64,000 bases of DNA, taken from contig JAEZZA010000002.1 of NCBI GenBank assembly GCA_023442525.1, positions 67,778 to 131,777 of the forward strand, written 5' to 3'. A model generated the notes under the pieces. It was not told the origin of the DNA. It made no database searches and saw nothing but the letters and a program-made list of their open reading frames with translations. Every line of letters starts with the position of its first letter. Position 1 is the first letter of the stretch. This stretch comes from Bacteroidota bacterium. Its GTDB lineage: Bacteria > Bacteroidota > Bacteroidia > Bacteroidales > UBA10428. Of this stretch, positions 1 to 8,079 are shown piece by piece. A program made the translations under genes and the position numbers.

Positions 1-1381
1 GTCCCAGACTCATACAGGCTGCAATGACCTCGTTCACCGGAACCGCCATCATGCTGGCCAGGTCATTAACAGTTACGAATTCCGTGACCTTAAGAATATT
101 TCTTTCCTGTTCTTTCCGTTCTTCTTCAGCAAGATTACGCTGGCTGATCATGTCGCGTTTTTCGCGGCGGTATTTCGAACCTTTCGATTTACCCTTTGAA
201 GTGAGTCGTGCAAAAGTATCCTTTATCTGCTTGTCGACATCTTCCTCGCTGATCTCGAACCGGTAACCCTTCCTTTTCTTTTTCTTCTTTTTGTCTTTGT
301 CAACATCCGTCTTCGTTTCAACGGGTTTTTCTACCGTAACACGCTGGGTATCTTTTTTGATCCTCTTTCTTTTCTTCTTCTGCGCGTTATCATCACTGTC
401 CGTCCCAACTTTTTCCAGGTTGATTTTTCCTACTACCTTGGGACCATTCAGCTTTTCAACGCGGGTTCGCATGATTTCCGGTTCAGGACGTGCCGGCCGT
501 TCCGGACGATCCTTATCCCGATCTTCAGTCGGGCGCGATACCGGTGCCTGTCCTTCTGCCGGCTTCTGGGCAGCCATCCGGCTGCGGCGCTCCTTTTCGA
601 GCTGTTCACGCGTCTTCTTGGGCGGACGGGTGCGCTGGTTCATCGAATCCAGGTCGATTCTTCCAACTACCTTAACCTCTACATCTTTTATTTCGGGCTT
701 GATGAAATCCTCGTCTTCATCTTCAACTGGCTGAGGAATTTCGGGCTCTTCTATGGTTTCTTTAACTTCGTTTACAGGTTCTTCGGGCGGCTTTACTTCT
801 TCAACAGGTTCGGGAATCTCGGGTTTAACCGGCTTTTCGATCTCCTTCTCCTTTTCCTTTTCCTTCTCCCTGTCTTTTTCTTTCTCTATTTCTTTCGCTT
901 TTTCCTTCTCTTTTTCCTTCTCCTTCTCTTTCTCTTTTTCCTTTTCAGCCGATTTCTTCCGTGGGATGAGCTTATCTACATCAATTTTACCGAGTACATT
1001 CAACTTTATCGGATCTTTCTCGACTACCTTTTCAACCTCAGGTTCGTGATGTATAACTCCAGAGGCACGAACATCCTTAATCAATACCTCATCTTCCTCA
1101 TCAACACTTTCACGATCCGATTCATGATGTAAATCCGTAACACTTATAGTTTCGAGTTTCTCCCGTTTGTTTCGCAGATTTAATTTTTCAGATTCTTTTT
1201 TTGCATTAAGGTCAGTACTGAATTCCTTCATCAGCATATCCACCTGATCGGGTGTAATCTTCTCATTAGGATTCGAATCGATCTTCACACCCTTCTTGTG
1301 CAGGAAATCCACGATTGTGGAAATACCCACATTCAGTTCCCTGGCAATTTTACTTAACCTTGTTGTTTTTATTTCTGACAT
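1..1381 (-). CDS. infB: Translation initiation factor IF-2, N-terminal part (runs off left edge)
   Basis: IF-2 is the GTPase that brings initiator tRNA to the ribosome. About 460 N-terminal residues are visible; the G domain and C-terminus lie beyond the window. Reading on the minus strand from ATG at 1381, residues 1-50 form the small winged N-terminal domain (MSEIKTTRLSKIARELNV). A long, highly charged linker follows, including a nearly pure Lys-Glu run encoded at 841-946. The visible part ends in a second IF2-N domain (EFVTVNDLASMMAVPVNEV). The linker carries three copies of a short V-[VL]-G-[KR]-I-[DN] motif near residues 127, 238 and 317. It is the third gene of rimP-nusA-infB, 68 bp after nusA. 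Plus-strand ORFs in this region are shadows of the biased linker. Confidence 0.95.
   Translation of the reverse strand, partial: MSEIKTTRLSKIARELNVGISTIVDFLHKKGVKIDSNPNEKITPDQVDMLMKEFSTDLNAKKESEKLNLRNKREKLETISVTDLHHESDRESVDEEDEVLIKDVRASGVIHHEPEVEKVVEKDPIKLNVLGKIDVDKLIPRKKSAEKEKEKEKEKEKEKEKAKEIEKEKDREKEKEKEKEIEKPVKPEIPEPVEEVKPPEEPVNEVKETIEEPEIPQPVEDEDEDFIKPEIKDVEVKVVGRIDLDSMNQRTRPPKKTREQLEKERRSRMAAQKPAEGQAPVSRPTEDRDKDRPERPARPEPEIMRTRVEKLNGPKVVGKINLEKVGTDSDDNAQKKKRKRIKKDTQRVTVEKPVETKTDVDKDKKKKKKRKGYRFEISEEDVDKQIKDTFARLTSKGKSKGSKYRREKRDMISQRNLAEEERKEQERNILKVTEFVTVNDLASMMAVPVNEVIAACMSLG
841..946. repeat. Low-complexity polypyrimidine/polypurine tract inside infB
   Basis: The plus strand is almost entirely C/T for about 106 nt, interrupted only by G872, A888 and G897; 898-946 is uninterrupted. 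On the coding (minus) strand it is polypurine GAA/AAG/GAG codons encoding alternating Lys and Glu. The repeat is irregular at DNA level, so it looks selected for protein composition rather than being a young microsatellite. Length polymorphism between strains is expected. Confidence 0.9.
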
Positions 1382-1449
1382 CCGCGAATTTTAGTTGTTT
1401 GCAATCGCCAAAATTAGTAATTCATTTGATATATAATCAAATTGCGCTA

Positions 1450-2688
1450 TTATTCAAACTCTGCCTTCAATATTTTAAGCACTTCTTTGATTGTTTCTTC
1501 TTCGAGATCGGTACGTTTCACCAGATCTTCAATAGTCAGATTCAGCACGCTGCGGGCAGTATCGCAACCGATAGCTTTCAGTTCATCAATAATCCAGCCG
1601 TCGATTTCATCTGCAAATTCTTCCAGATTAACATCTTCTTCATCGGCATAATCGGTCTCACGATAAACATCAATTTCATAGCCTGTAAGCTGGCTGGCCA
1701 GTTTAATATTCAAACCGCCTTTACCGATAGCCAGCGACACTTCGTTTGGCTTCAGGTAAACATCAGCCTTTTTGTTTTTCTCATCAATCTTTAACGATGA
1801 TATTTTAGCGGGACTCAGTGCCCTGGTAATATAAAGCTGAAGATTATTGGTGTAGTTGATCACGTCAATATTTTCGTTTTTCAGCTCACGTACAATACCG
1901 TGAATCCTTGAACCCTTCATACCCACGCAGGCGCCAACAGGATCGATACGCTCATCGTACGATTCCACGGCAACCTTGGCGCGTTCACCCGGTATTCTCA
2001 CTATCTTTTTGATAATGATCAACCCGTCGAAAATTTCGGGAACTTCAAGCTCAAACAGCCGCTCCAGGAATATTGGCGATGTCCGCGATAATATGATCAG
2101 GGGAGTATTGTTTCGCATTTCAACCCTTACCACAACAGCTCTGATACTGTCGCCCTTGCGGAAGTAATCGGTGGGGATTTGCTCATTCTTTGGAAGAATC
2201 AGTTCATTTCCTTCCTCGTCCAGTACAAGTATTTCTCTTTTCCAAACCTGGTAAACCTCTCCGGTGATAATGTCTCCAATGCGGTCACGATATTTCTGGA
2301 AAATGTTGTTTTTCTCCAGATCAAGTATCCTTGCAGTAAGATTCTGACGAAGTGCCAATATGGCCCTGCGACCGAAATCGATAAACTTAACTTCATCTGT
2401 GACTTCTTCACCTACTTCATAGTCTTCATCAATAAGCTTGGCCTCGGCAAGCGACATTTGCGTGTTGGGATCGGTAACCTCTCCGTCTTCCACTACCTCA
2501 CGATTACGCCAGATTTCGAAATCACCCTTGTCAATATTTATGATGATGTCGAAATTATCAGCCGTTCCATACATTTTAACGAGCATACCCCTGAATACAT
2601 CTTCGAGTACGCTCATCATGGTTGCACGGTCAATGCTTTTGAGTTCCTTAAACTCTGAAAAAGTCTCTATTAAATTAAGGTTTTCCAT
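1450..2688 (-). CDS. nusA: Transcription termination/antitermination factor NusA
   Basis: NusA binds RNA polymerase and nascent RNA and modulates pausing, termination and antitermination. The 412-residue protein has the usual order: an N-terminal polymerase-binding domain (residues 1-125, starting MENLNLIETFSEFKE), an S1 domain (about 130-200), then two KH domains including the stretch VGACVGMKGSRIHGIVREL and the later EVSLAIGKGGLNIKLASQL. A short C-terminal helical segment (IDELKAIGCDTARSVLNLT) resembles a single helix-hairpin-helix unit; there is no pair of acidic repeats as in E. coli. It starts 9 bp after rimP and precedes infB, the near-universal order for this operon. Confidence 0.97.
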   Translation of the reverse strand: MENLNLIETFSEFKELKSIDRATMMSVLEDVFRGMLVKMYGTADNFDIIINIDKGDFEIWRNREVVEDGEVTDPNTQMSLAEAKLIDEDYEVGEEVTDEVKFIDFGRRAILALRQNLTARILDLEKNNIFQKYRDRIGDIITGEVYQVWKREILVLDEEGNELILPKNEQIPTDYFRKGDSIRAVVVRVEMRNNTPLIILSRTSPIFLERLFELEVPEIFDGLIIIKKIVRIPGERAKVAVESYDERIDPVGACVGMKGSRIHGIVRELKNENIDVINYTNNLQLYITRALSPAKISSLKIDEKNKKADVYLKPNEVSLAIGKGGLNIKLASQLTGYEIDVYRETDYADEEDVNLEEFADEIDGWIIDELKAIGCDTARSVLNLTIEDLVKRTDLEEETIKEVLKILKAEFE

Positions 2689-2697
2689 TGTTATGTA

Positions 2698-3171
2698 TTA
2701 CTTTTTTACACTACTTATTACAATTTTTGCTGTTTTGATATCATCGTACCTGATCTCATGCATTCTTTCCTCTGTCTTCTTTTTCTTCGACACCGGATCC
2801 TTAAATGTCACTTCCTTTGCGATTGTAATGATCTCATCTCCTGTACCCGCCAGCCGGCCTGTGATTTTAATACCGTCCTTCTTAACTACATCCAGCACTC
2901 TGCCAGTATTCTTAACAAACTGAACAGGCAGCTTAAGCGGTTTATCAAGGCCCGGCGAAGAGACTTCCAGTTCAAAATCTTCGGTATCGCGGTCGAGTCT
3001 GCTTTCAAGGAACCTGCTTACTGCAATGCATTCATCAATAGTAACCCCCTTCATACTGTCGATAAAAACCGCTATCTTGTTCCCGGGTCGCACTGTAACA
3101 TCTACAAGGAACAGATTATAACGTTCCAGTTCTTCCGTAAGATTTTTCTGTATCGTTTCTGCACTGATCAT
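2698..3171 (-). CDS. rimP: Ribosome maturation factor RimP
   Basis: RimP assists maturation of the 30S subunit. The chosen ATG at 3171 gives 157 residues beginning MISAETIQKNL. An in-frame TTG further upstream (3189) would add six residues but leaves less room behind the hairpin at 3191-3214. Family hallmarks are the segment FELEVSSPGLDKPLKLPVQF in the middle (the conserved EVSSPGLDRPL motif) and a C-terminal Sm-like domain. It is the first gene of rimP-nusA-infB and has its own promoter at 3240-3269 on the minus strand. Confidence 0.95.
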   Translation of the reverse strand: MISAETIQKNLTEELERYNLFLVDVTVRPGNKIAVFIDSMKGVTIDECIAVSRFLESRLDRDTEDFELEVSSPGLDKPLKLPVQFVKNTGRVLDVVKKDGIKITGRLAGTGDEIITIAKEVTFKDPVSKKKKTEERMHEIRYDDIKTAKIVISSVKK

Positions 3172-3190
3172 GTTCCCGTTATGCAACAAA

Positions 3191-3214
3191 ATAGGGGACT
3201 GAAGCGTCCCCTAT
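3191..3214 (-). other. Perfect 9-bp hairpin in the rimP 5' leader
   Basis: ATAGGGGAC at 3191-3199 is the exact reverse complement of GTCCCCTAT at 3206-3214, with a 6-nt loop. On the minus strand it lies between the predicted transcription start and the rimP ATG, ending 19 nt before the start codon, and is followed by TTTTGTTGC. It could be a weak attenuator, a translational control element, or a binding site for an operon product. Function is unknown. Confidence 0.6.
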
Positions 3215-3239
3215 CATCATTCATTTGTAAAATTCTTTG

Positions 3240-3269
3240 CAAAGATATAAATAATAATTAAAAGTGCAA
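3240..3269 (-). promoter_or_regulatory. Promoter of rimP-nusA-infB (Bacteroidota type)
   Basis: On the minus strand a -33 TTG (plus 3267-3269) is followed after exactly 19 nt by a -7 element TATCTTTG (plus 3240-3247). This is a full match to the TTG-N19-TAnnTTTG architecture of Bacteroidota primary sigma factor promoters. Predicted start is near 3233, giving a leader of about 60 nt with the 3191-3214 hairpin. Confidence 0.8.
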
Positions 3270-3313
3270 TAAATCGAATTTAATATTAACTTTAGCTTCT
3301 TCCTGTTACGTAT

Positions 3314-4564
3314 ATGCCGGTCAACACCAACAAAAGAAAAATCATTAATGATCCGGTTCATGGATTTATAATACTTCCCACGGATTTCATTTTCGATTTG
3401 CTTGAACACCCTTACATTCAGCGGTTGCGAAGGATCAAGCAACTCGGGCTAACCAGCTTTGTATATCCGGGAGCCACTCATACCCGCTTCCAGCATGCAT
3501 TGGGGGCAGTACACCTGATGCTCCAGGCAATTGAAAATATCCGGCAGAAAGGAACCGGGATTACCGATGAAGAAGCCGAATCGGCTGCTGCCGCCATTCT
3601 GCTTCACGATATTGGCCATGGACCGTTTTCGCATGCCCTTGAACAAAGCATAATTGAAGGACTTACACACGAAGACCTTTCGGTTATGCTGATGAGTAAA
3701 CTCAATGATGAGTTTAACGGGCGACTTGCCATGGCAATGGAAATTTTTAACAATACTTACCCGAAGAGATTCCTGCATCAACTGGTTTCGGGGCAGCTCG
3801 ATATGGACCGGATGGATTATCTGATGCGCGATAGTTTCTATGCCGGTGTGGCCGAAGGAACCATCGGCACCGAAAGGATAATAAAGATGCTGAATGTATG
3901 CGACGATCAGCTTGTTGTTGAATCAAAGGGTATTTATTCCATCGAGAAATTTCTGATAGCCCGCCGCCTGATGTACTGGCAGGTTTACTTTCATAAAACG
4001 GTTATTGCTGCCGAAAACCTTTTGTTACAGGTTCTGCGGAGAGCCAAAAGTATAGTCGCCAGCGGCGGAAGCCTGTATGCCACACGCTCGCTGAAATACT
4101 TTCTCGATAATGCCGTCAGCACCGATGACATCGCCAGAAATCCTGCTCCCGTACTTGAAAATTTCATCCGCCTCGACGACGATGATATTATGGTGTCGGC
4201 CAAGGCATGGACCGATCATGAAGACTCTCTGCTATCAATGCTCTCGGGTAATCTCATAAAACGTTCACTCAGCCGTGTAAGGATCAGCGAGGAACCCTTC
4301 AGCGAAGACAGGATGAACGAACTTAAAATTGCAGCATCCAAAAACCTGAATTTAAAATTTGAAGATACTGATTACCTGGTTTTTACGGGGTTGATTGCCA
4401 ATAAGGCCTATAGCGTGCAATCAGATACGATACGGATTTTGTATAATACCGGAGAGATAAAGGATCTTTCTGAAGCATCTGATATATTTCACCTGCAAAA
4501 CCTGATGGAAACCAAAAAAAAATATTTTCTTTGCTACCCCAAGGTTCTTGGCTTTAATTACTAA
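3314..4564 (+). CDS. HD-superfamily phosphohydrolase (YdhJ/YwfO-like, dGTPase-related)
   Basis: This 416-residue protein belongs to the HD metal-dependent phosphohydrolases related to deoxyguanosine triphosphatases. Metal-binding residues are visible in THTRFQHALG (near residue 60) and the HD signature AILLHDIGHGPFSHALE (near residue 100), with a later SGQLDMDRMDYLMRD segment typical of the family. Homologues hydrolyse nucleotide triphosphates, but the substrate cannot be read from sequence. It starts at ATG 3314, divergent from rimP, and lies 29 bp before lpxD, so it is probably cotranscribed with the lipid A genes. A weak -7-like element (TAACTTTA, 3287-3294) precedes it. Confidence 0.9.
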   Translation: MPVNTNKRKIINDPVHGFIILPTDFIFDLLEHPYIQRLRRIKQLGLTSFVYPGATHTRFQHALGAVHLMLQAIENIRQKGTGITDEEAESAAAAILLHDIGHGPFSHALEQSIIEGLTHEDLSVMLMSKLNDEFNGRLAMAMEIFNNTYPKRFLHQLVSGQLDMDRMDYLMRDSFYAGVAEGTIGTERIIKMLNVCDDQLVVESKGIYSIEKFLIARRLMYWQVYFHKTVIAAENLLLQVLRRAKSIVASGGSLYATRSLKYFLDNAVSTDDIARNPAPVLENFIRLDDDDIMVSAKAWTDHEDSLLSMLSGNLIKRSLSRVRISEEPFSEDRMNELKIAASKNLNLKFEDTDYLVFTGLIANKAYSVQSDTIRILYNTGEIKDLSEASDIFHLQNLMETKKKYFLCYPKVLGFNY

Positions 4565-4593
4565 TTTTGATTTACAGTGAAAAGAAATAACTG

Positions 4594-5634
4594 ATGAAAG
4601 TCACAGCTCGAATTGTAGCAGATTTTACAAAAGGCGAATTAATAGGTAATCCAGATGTAATCATATCCGATGTTTCAAAGATAGAGGAAGGAAAAAAAGG
4701 AACACTGGCATTTCTGGCCAACCCAAAATACGAAAAGTACCTTTATACTACTGAAGCTTCCGTAGTACTAATCAACAAGGAATTCCATATTGACGGCACT
4801 CCGGCTCCTACCCTTATACGCGTGGACAATGCATACGATGCCTTTACCTCATTGCTCGAGTTGTATGCCAAAATGGCAGTGGAGCGAAAAGGCATTGAAC
4901 AGCCCTCTTTTATTGACCCTACCGCACGCATAGGGGAAAATGTTTATATTGGCGCGTTCACCTATATCGGCCCCGGTGCGGTTATTGGAAATAATGTAAA
5001 ACTCTACCCGCAAACTTATGTCGGGGATAATACCGAGATAAAGGAGAATACCATATTATATCCTGGTGTAAAAGTTTATCACGACTGTTCCATTGGTCGC
5101 GATTGCACCTTTCACTCCGGAGTTGTTATCGGCGGAGATGGTTTTGGATTTGTACAGCAACCCGATCAGCAATACCGCAAAATTCCCCAGGTTGGTAATG
5201 TAATAATCGAAGATAACGTAGAAATCGGAGCAAATACCACAGTCGACAGAGCCACCATGGGTTCTACCATTATACGTAAAGGTGCCAAACTCGATAATCT
5301 CATCCAGATCGGACATAATGTTGAAATAGGCGAAAATACAGTTGTCGTTTCCCAGGCCGGAATTGCCGGATCAACCAAAGTTGGCAAAAATTGCCAGATA
5401 GGTGGACAGGTAGGTCTGGCAGGCCATCTTAAAATAGGCGATAATGTCAAGATCGGGGCTCAGTCGGGCGTAAGCAATAACCTGAAAGAAGGCGAAACTG
5501 TTCTGGGCTCTCCTGCACTGGATGTATCCAGGCAGATAAAGGCAATGATCGTTTACAAATCGCTTCCCGAAATGAGCCGCAGAATTGCCGAACTCGAGAA
5601 AGAGATCAAAAGGCTGAACGAAGGTAACAATTAG
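4594..5634 (+). CDS. lpxD: UDP-3-O-(3-hydroxyacyl)glucosamine N-acyltransferase
   Basis: LpxD catalyses the third step of lipid A synthesis, adding the N-linked 3-hydroxyacyl chain from acyl-ACP in the cytoplasm. The 346-residue protein has the N-terminal uridine-binding domain (residues 1-100, with EGKKGTLAFLANPKY), then a left-handed parallel beta-helix of hexapeptide repeats (about 105-310, for example IGENVYIGAFTYIG). The catalytic-histidine region DNLIQIGHNVEIGENTVVV is present. A C-terminal helix (PEMSRRIAELEKEIKRL) follows, as in known trimers. It sits with lpxC-fabZ and lpxA, separated from lpxC by 235 bp that contain palindromes. Confidence 0.96.
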   Translation: MKVTARIVADFTKGELIGNPDVIISDVSKIEEGKKGTLAFLANPKYEKYLYTTEASVVLINKEFHIDGTPAPTLIRVDNAYDAFTSLLELYAKMAVERKGIEQPSFIDPTARIGENVYIGAFTYIGPGAVIGNNVKLYPQTYVGDNTEIKENTILYPGVKVYHDCSIGRDCTFHSGVVIGGDGFGFVQQPDQQYRKIPQVGNVIIEDNVEIGANTTVDRATMGSTIIRKGAKLDNLIQIGHNVEIGENTVVVSQAGIAGSTKVGKNCQIGGQVGLAGHLKIGDNVKIGAQSGVSNNLKEGETVLGSPALDVSRQIKAMIVYKSLPEMSRRIAELEKEIKRLNEGNN

Positions 5635-5662
5635 TAAAAATCAGCTACAGTTTAAAATTTCT

Positions 5663-5727
5663 ATAGGTATTTATACCTATTATAAATATGGCTGGTTTTC
5701 AATGACCAGTAAGTGCTTATACCTATT
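5663..5727. promoter_or_regulatory. Palindrome and direct repeats between lpxD and lpxC-fabZ
   Basis: ATAGGTATTTATACCTAT at 5663-5680 is a perfect 8-2-8 palindrome. Its right half occurs again as an 11-nt direct repeat, TTATACCTATT, at 5671-5681 and 5717-5727. A short hairpin CTGGT/ACCAG lies between them. The element is about 150-200 bp before the lpxC start and could be a two-site operator for lipid A/fatty acid synthesis. No regulator is identified in the window. Confidence 0.4.
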
Positions 5728-5869
5728 GCCATCTTAGTGCGTTTTAAGGAACTGCCTGATTGTGCGTTAATTAGGCCTCAGGTCTCCAATCACTTATATT
5801 TTGCATATTATTAAATAAATTTTTTAATTTCGCCCTGTTTTTTAATACAGTGATATTATATAATTTATA

Positions 5870-7270
5870 ATGGCTGAAAAGCAAAGAACTGTCGCTAAAT
5901 CAGTAAGTCTTAAAGGCAAAGGATTACATTCCGGAATAGAAGTAGAAGTTACCATTAACCCTGCACCGGTTAATCACGGTTATCAGTTTAAAAGAACAGA
6001 TATTGAGGGTAATCCTCTGATCAGAGCCCTTGCTGAACATGTTAAAATTACAGAACGCAGTACCACAATAGTCGATAAAGGTGCCTCCATTACAACAGTT
6101 GAACATTTACTTGCCGCTTTGTATGGAATGGGTATCGACAATGCTCTCATGGAGATAAACGGCCCCGAAGTGCCAATTATCGACGGAAGTGCCAAACCAT
6201 TTGTTGAAGCTTTAAAAAAAGCGGGTTCTGTTGAACAGGAAGCCGACAGAGTCTATTATTCCATAAAAAATAAAATAAGGTACTACGACGAGGCTAAAGG
6301 AATTGAAATTACGGCGTATCCCGATGACGAATTCAATATCGACGTTCATATCGACTATAATTCCAAAGTACTTGGTCATCAGTATGCTTCGCTGAAAAAT
6401 ATGTCCGAATTTGAAGAAGGATTTTCAGCCTGCCGTACTTTTGCTTTTCTTCACGAAATTGAATTCCTTCAGAAAAATAACCTGATCAAAGGCGGAGATC
6501 TCGATAACGCAATTGTTATCATTGACAGGCCTGTATCTCAGGAAGAAATCGACCGGCTGGCGGTTATATTCAACAAGCCCACTATGAAGGTCAAACCCGA
6601 GGGAATTTTAAATAATGTTGATCTTGCATATTCCAACGAACCGGCACGCCATAAACTTCTTGACGTAATAGGCGACCTGGCTCTTTGTGGTGTACGGTTA
6701 AAAGGAAAAATTATCGCAAATAAGCCCGGCCATGCTTCAAATGTTGAATTTGCCAAGCTGATCCGGCATGAGATCAAACTAACTCAGAATAAACCTGTTC
6801 CTCCCGATTACGATCCGAACAGGACTCCCTTATATGATGTAAATCAGATTCAGAAAATATTACCCCATCGGGCTCCGTTTCTTCTGGTAGATAAAATCAA
6901 CACCATGGATGAATGGACCATTACCGGTATTAAGAATGTAACTATGAACGAAGCATTCTTTGTCGGCCATTTTCCTGAAGAACCTATTATGCCGGGAGTA
7001 TTGCAGATTGAAGCCCTTGCCCAGGTTGGCGGTGTGCTTCTTCTCAGTTTCGTTCCCGATCCCGAAAACTATCTGATCTATTTCATGAAGATCGACACCG
7101 TTCGCTTCAAACGTAAAGTAGTGCCCGGCGACACCCTCAACATCCGCATGATACTCCTCGAACCTATAAGGCGGGGTATTGCTCTTTGCAGGGGAGAGGG
7201 ATTTGTCGGCGACACCATGGTTATTGAAGCGGCGTTTATGGCACAACTGGCTCGCAAGCCGGGTGTTTAA
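5870..7270 (+). CDS. lpxC/fabZ: Bifunctional UDP-3-O-acyl-GlcNAc deacetylase / 3-hydroxyacyl-ACP dehydratase
   Basis: This single 466-residue protein joins LpxC, the zinc deacetylase that commits precursors to lipid A, to FabZ, the dehydratase of fatty acid elongation. LpxC occupies about residues 1-300, with zinc and active-site motifs TTVEHLLAALYG (His79), the segment RHKLLDVIGDLAL and NKPGHASNVEFA. FabZ begins near residue 320 (DVNQIQKILPHRAPFLLVDK) and includes VGHFPEEPIMPGVLQIEALAQ with the catalytic His and Glu. The fusion is characteristic of Bacteroidota and couples use of 3-hydroxyacyl-ACP for lipid A with its use for elongation. The ATG follows an AT-rich region with no clear TAnnTTTG. 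lpxA follows after 17 bp. Confidence 0.97.
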   Translation: MAEKQRTVAKSVSLKGKGLHSGIEVEVTINPAPVNHGYQFKRTDIEGNPLIRALAEHVKITERSTTIVDKGASITTVEHLLAALYGMGIDNALMEINGPEVPIIDGSAKPFVEALKKAGSVEQEADRVYYSIKNKIRYYDEAKGIEITAYPDDEFNIDVHIDYNSKVLGHQYASLKNMSEFEEGFSACRTFAFLHEIEFLQKNNLIKGGDLDNAIVIIDRPVSQEEIDRLAVIFNKPTMKVKPEGILNNVDLAYSNEPARHKLLDVIGDLALCGVRLKGKIIANKPGHASNVEFAKLIRHEIKLTQNKPVPPDYDPNRTPLYDVNQIQKILPHRAPFLLVDKINTMDEWTITGIKNVTMNEAFFVGHFPEEPIMPGVLQIEALAQVGGVLLLSFVPDPENYLIYFMKIDTVRFKRKVVPGDTLNIRMILLEPIRRGIALCRGEGFVGDTMVIEAAFMAQLARKPGV

Positions 7271-7287
7271 CATTGATAACATTACAA

Positions 7288-8079
7288 ATGAGTAATCAAC
7301 CTCTGTATTCTATTCATCCCGATGCCCGTCTGGGCAAAAATGTTCAAATAGGTCCTTTTACTACCATTTACGGTGATGTGGAAATTGGCGATGATACATG
7401 GATCGCCAATAACGTTACCATTATGGATGGCGCCAGGATTGGCAAAAACTGCCGTATTTTTCCCGGTGCCGTTATTTCCGGAATGCCTCAGGATCTGAAA
7501 TTCAAAGGAGAAATCACTACCGCTGAAATTGGCGACAATACAACCATCAGGGAATTTGTTACTGTTAACAGAGGTACTGCTTCAAAAGGAAAGACCGTTG
7601 TCGGTTCCGACTGCCTTCTGCAATCGTACGTACATGTGGCACACGATTGCCGTATCGGGAATCATGTGATCCTTTCAGGGTATGTGGGCCTGGCCGGCGA
7701 AGTAATTATCGAAGACTGGGCTATTCTCGGAGGTGGCAGCCTGCTGCATCAGTTCGTCAGAATCGGCAGTCATGTTATGATCCAGGGTGGATGTAAAGTT
7801 GTAAAAGACGTTCCTCCTTATGTTATGGCCGGTCGCGATCCCGTTGTATTCGCCGGATTAAACCTCGTCGGCCTGCGCAGAAGGGACTTCTCATCCGATA
7901 AAATCCAGGAACTGCAGGAGATCTATCGTACTTTATATCAAAAGGGACTGAATAATTCCGACGCCCTTCGAAATATCGAAGCCGGCATTCCGCAATCTCC
8001 CGAGCGCGATCACATAATTGAATTTGTGAGAGGCTCCGAAAGAGGTATTATCCGCGGAATGCTCGATGAAACCGATTAA
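7288..8079 (+). CDS. lpxA: Acyl-ACP--UDP-N-acetylglucosamine O-acyltransferase
   Basis: LpxA catalyses the first step of lipid A synthesis, the reversible O-acylation of UDP-GlcNAc. ATG 7288 gives 263 residues beginning MSNQPLYSIHPDARLG; an upstream in-frame TTG (7273) is less likely because the family starts at this position. Hexapeptide repeats form a beta-helix through about residue 185. The catalytic histidine segment is SYVHVAHDCRIGNHVILSG, and the C-terminal helical domain begins near GLRRRDFSSDKIQELQ. Its stop codon abuts the stop of convergent thiL with no spacer. Confidence 0.96.
   Translation: MSNQPLYSIHPDARLGKNVQIGPFTTIYGDVEIGDDTWIANNVTIMDGARIGKNCRIFPGAVISGMPQDLKFKGEITTAEIGDNTTIREFVTVNRGTASKGKTVVGSDCLLQSYVHVAHDCRIGNHVILSGYVGLAGEVIIEDWAILGGGSLLHQFVRIGSHVMIQGGCKVVKDVPPYVMAGRDPVVFAGLNLVGLRRRDFSSDKIQELQEIYRTLYQKGLNNSDALRNIEAGIPQSPERDHIIEFVRGSERGIIRGMLDETD

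Noticed and set aside
753..1049. Plus-strand ORF encoding a Ser/Phe repeat protein
   Set aside because: It is the antisense reading of the Lys-Glu codons of infB; the minus-strand frame has recognised IF-2 domains.
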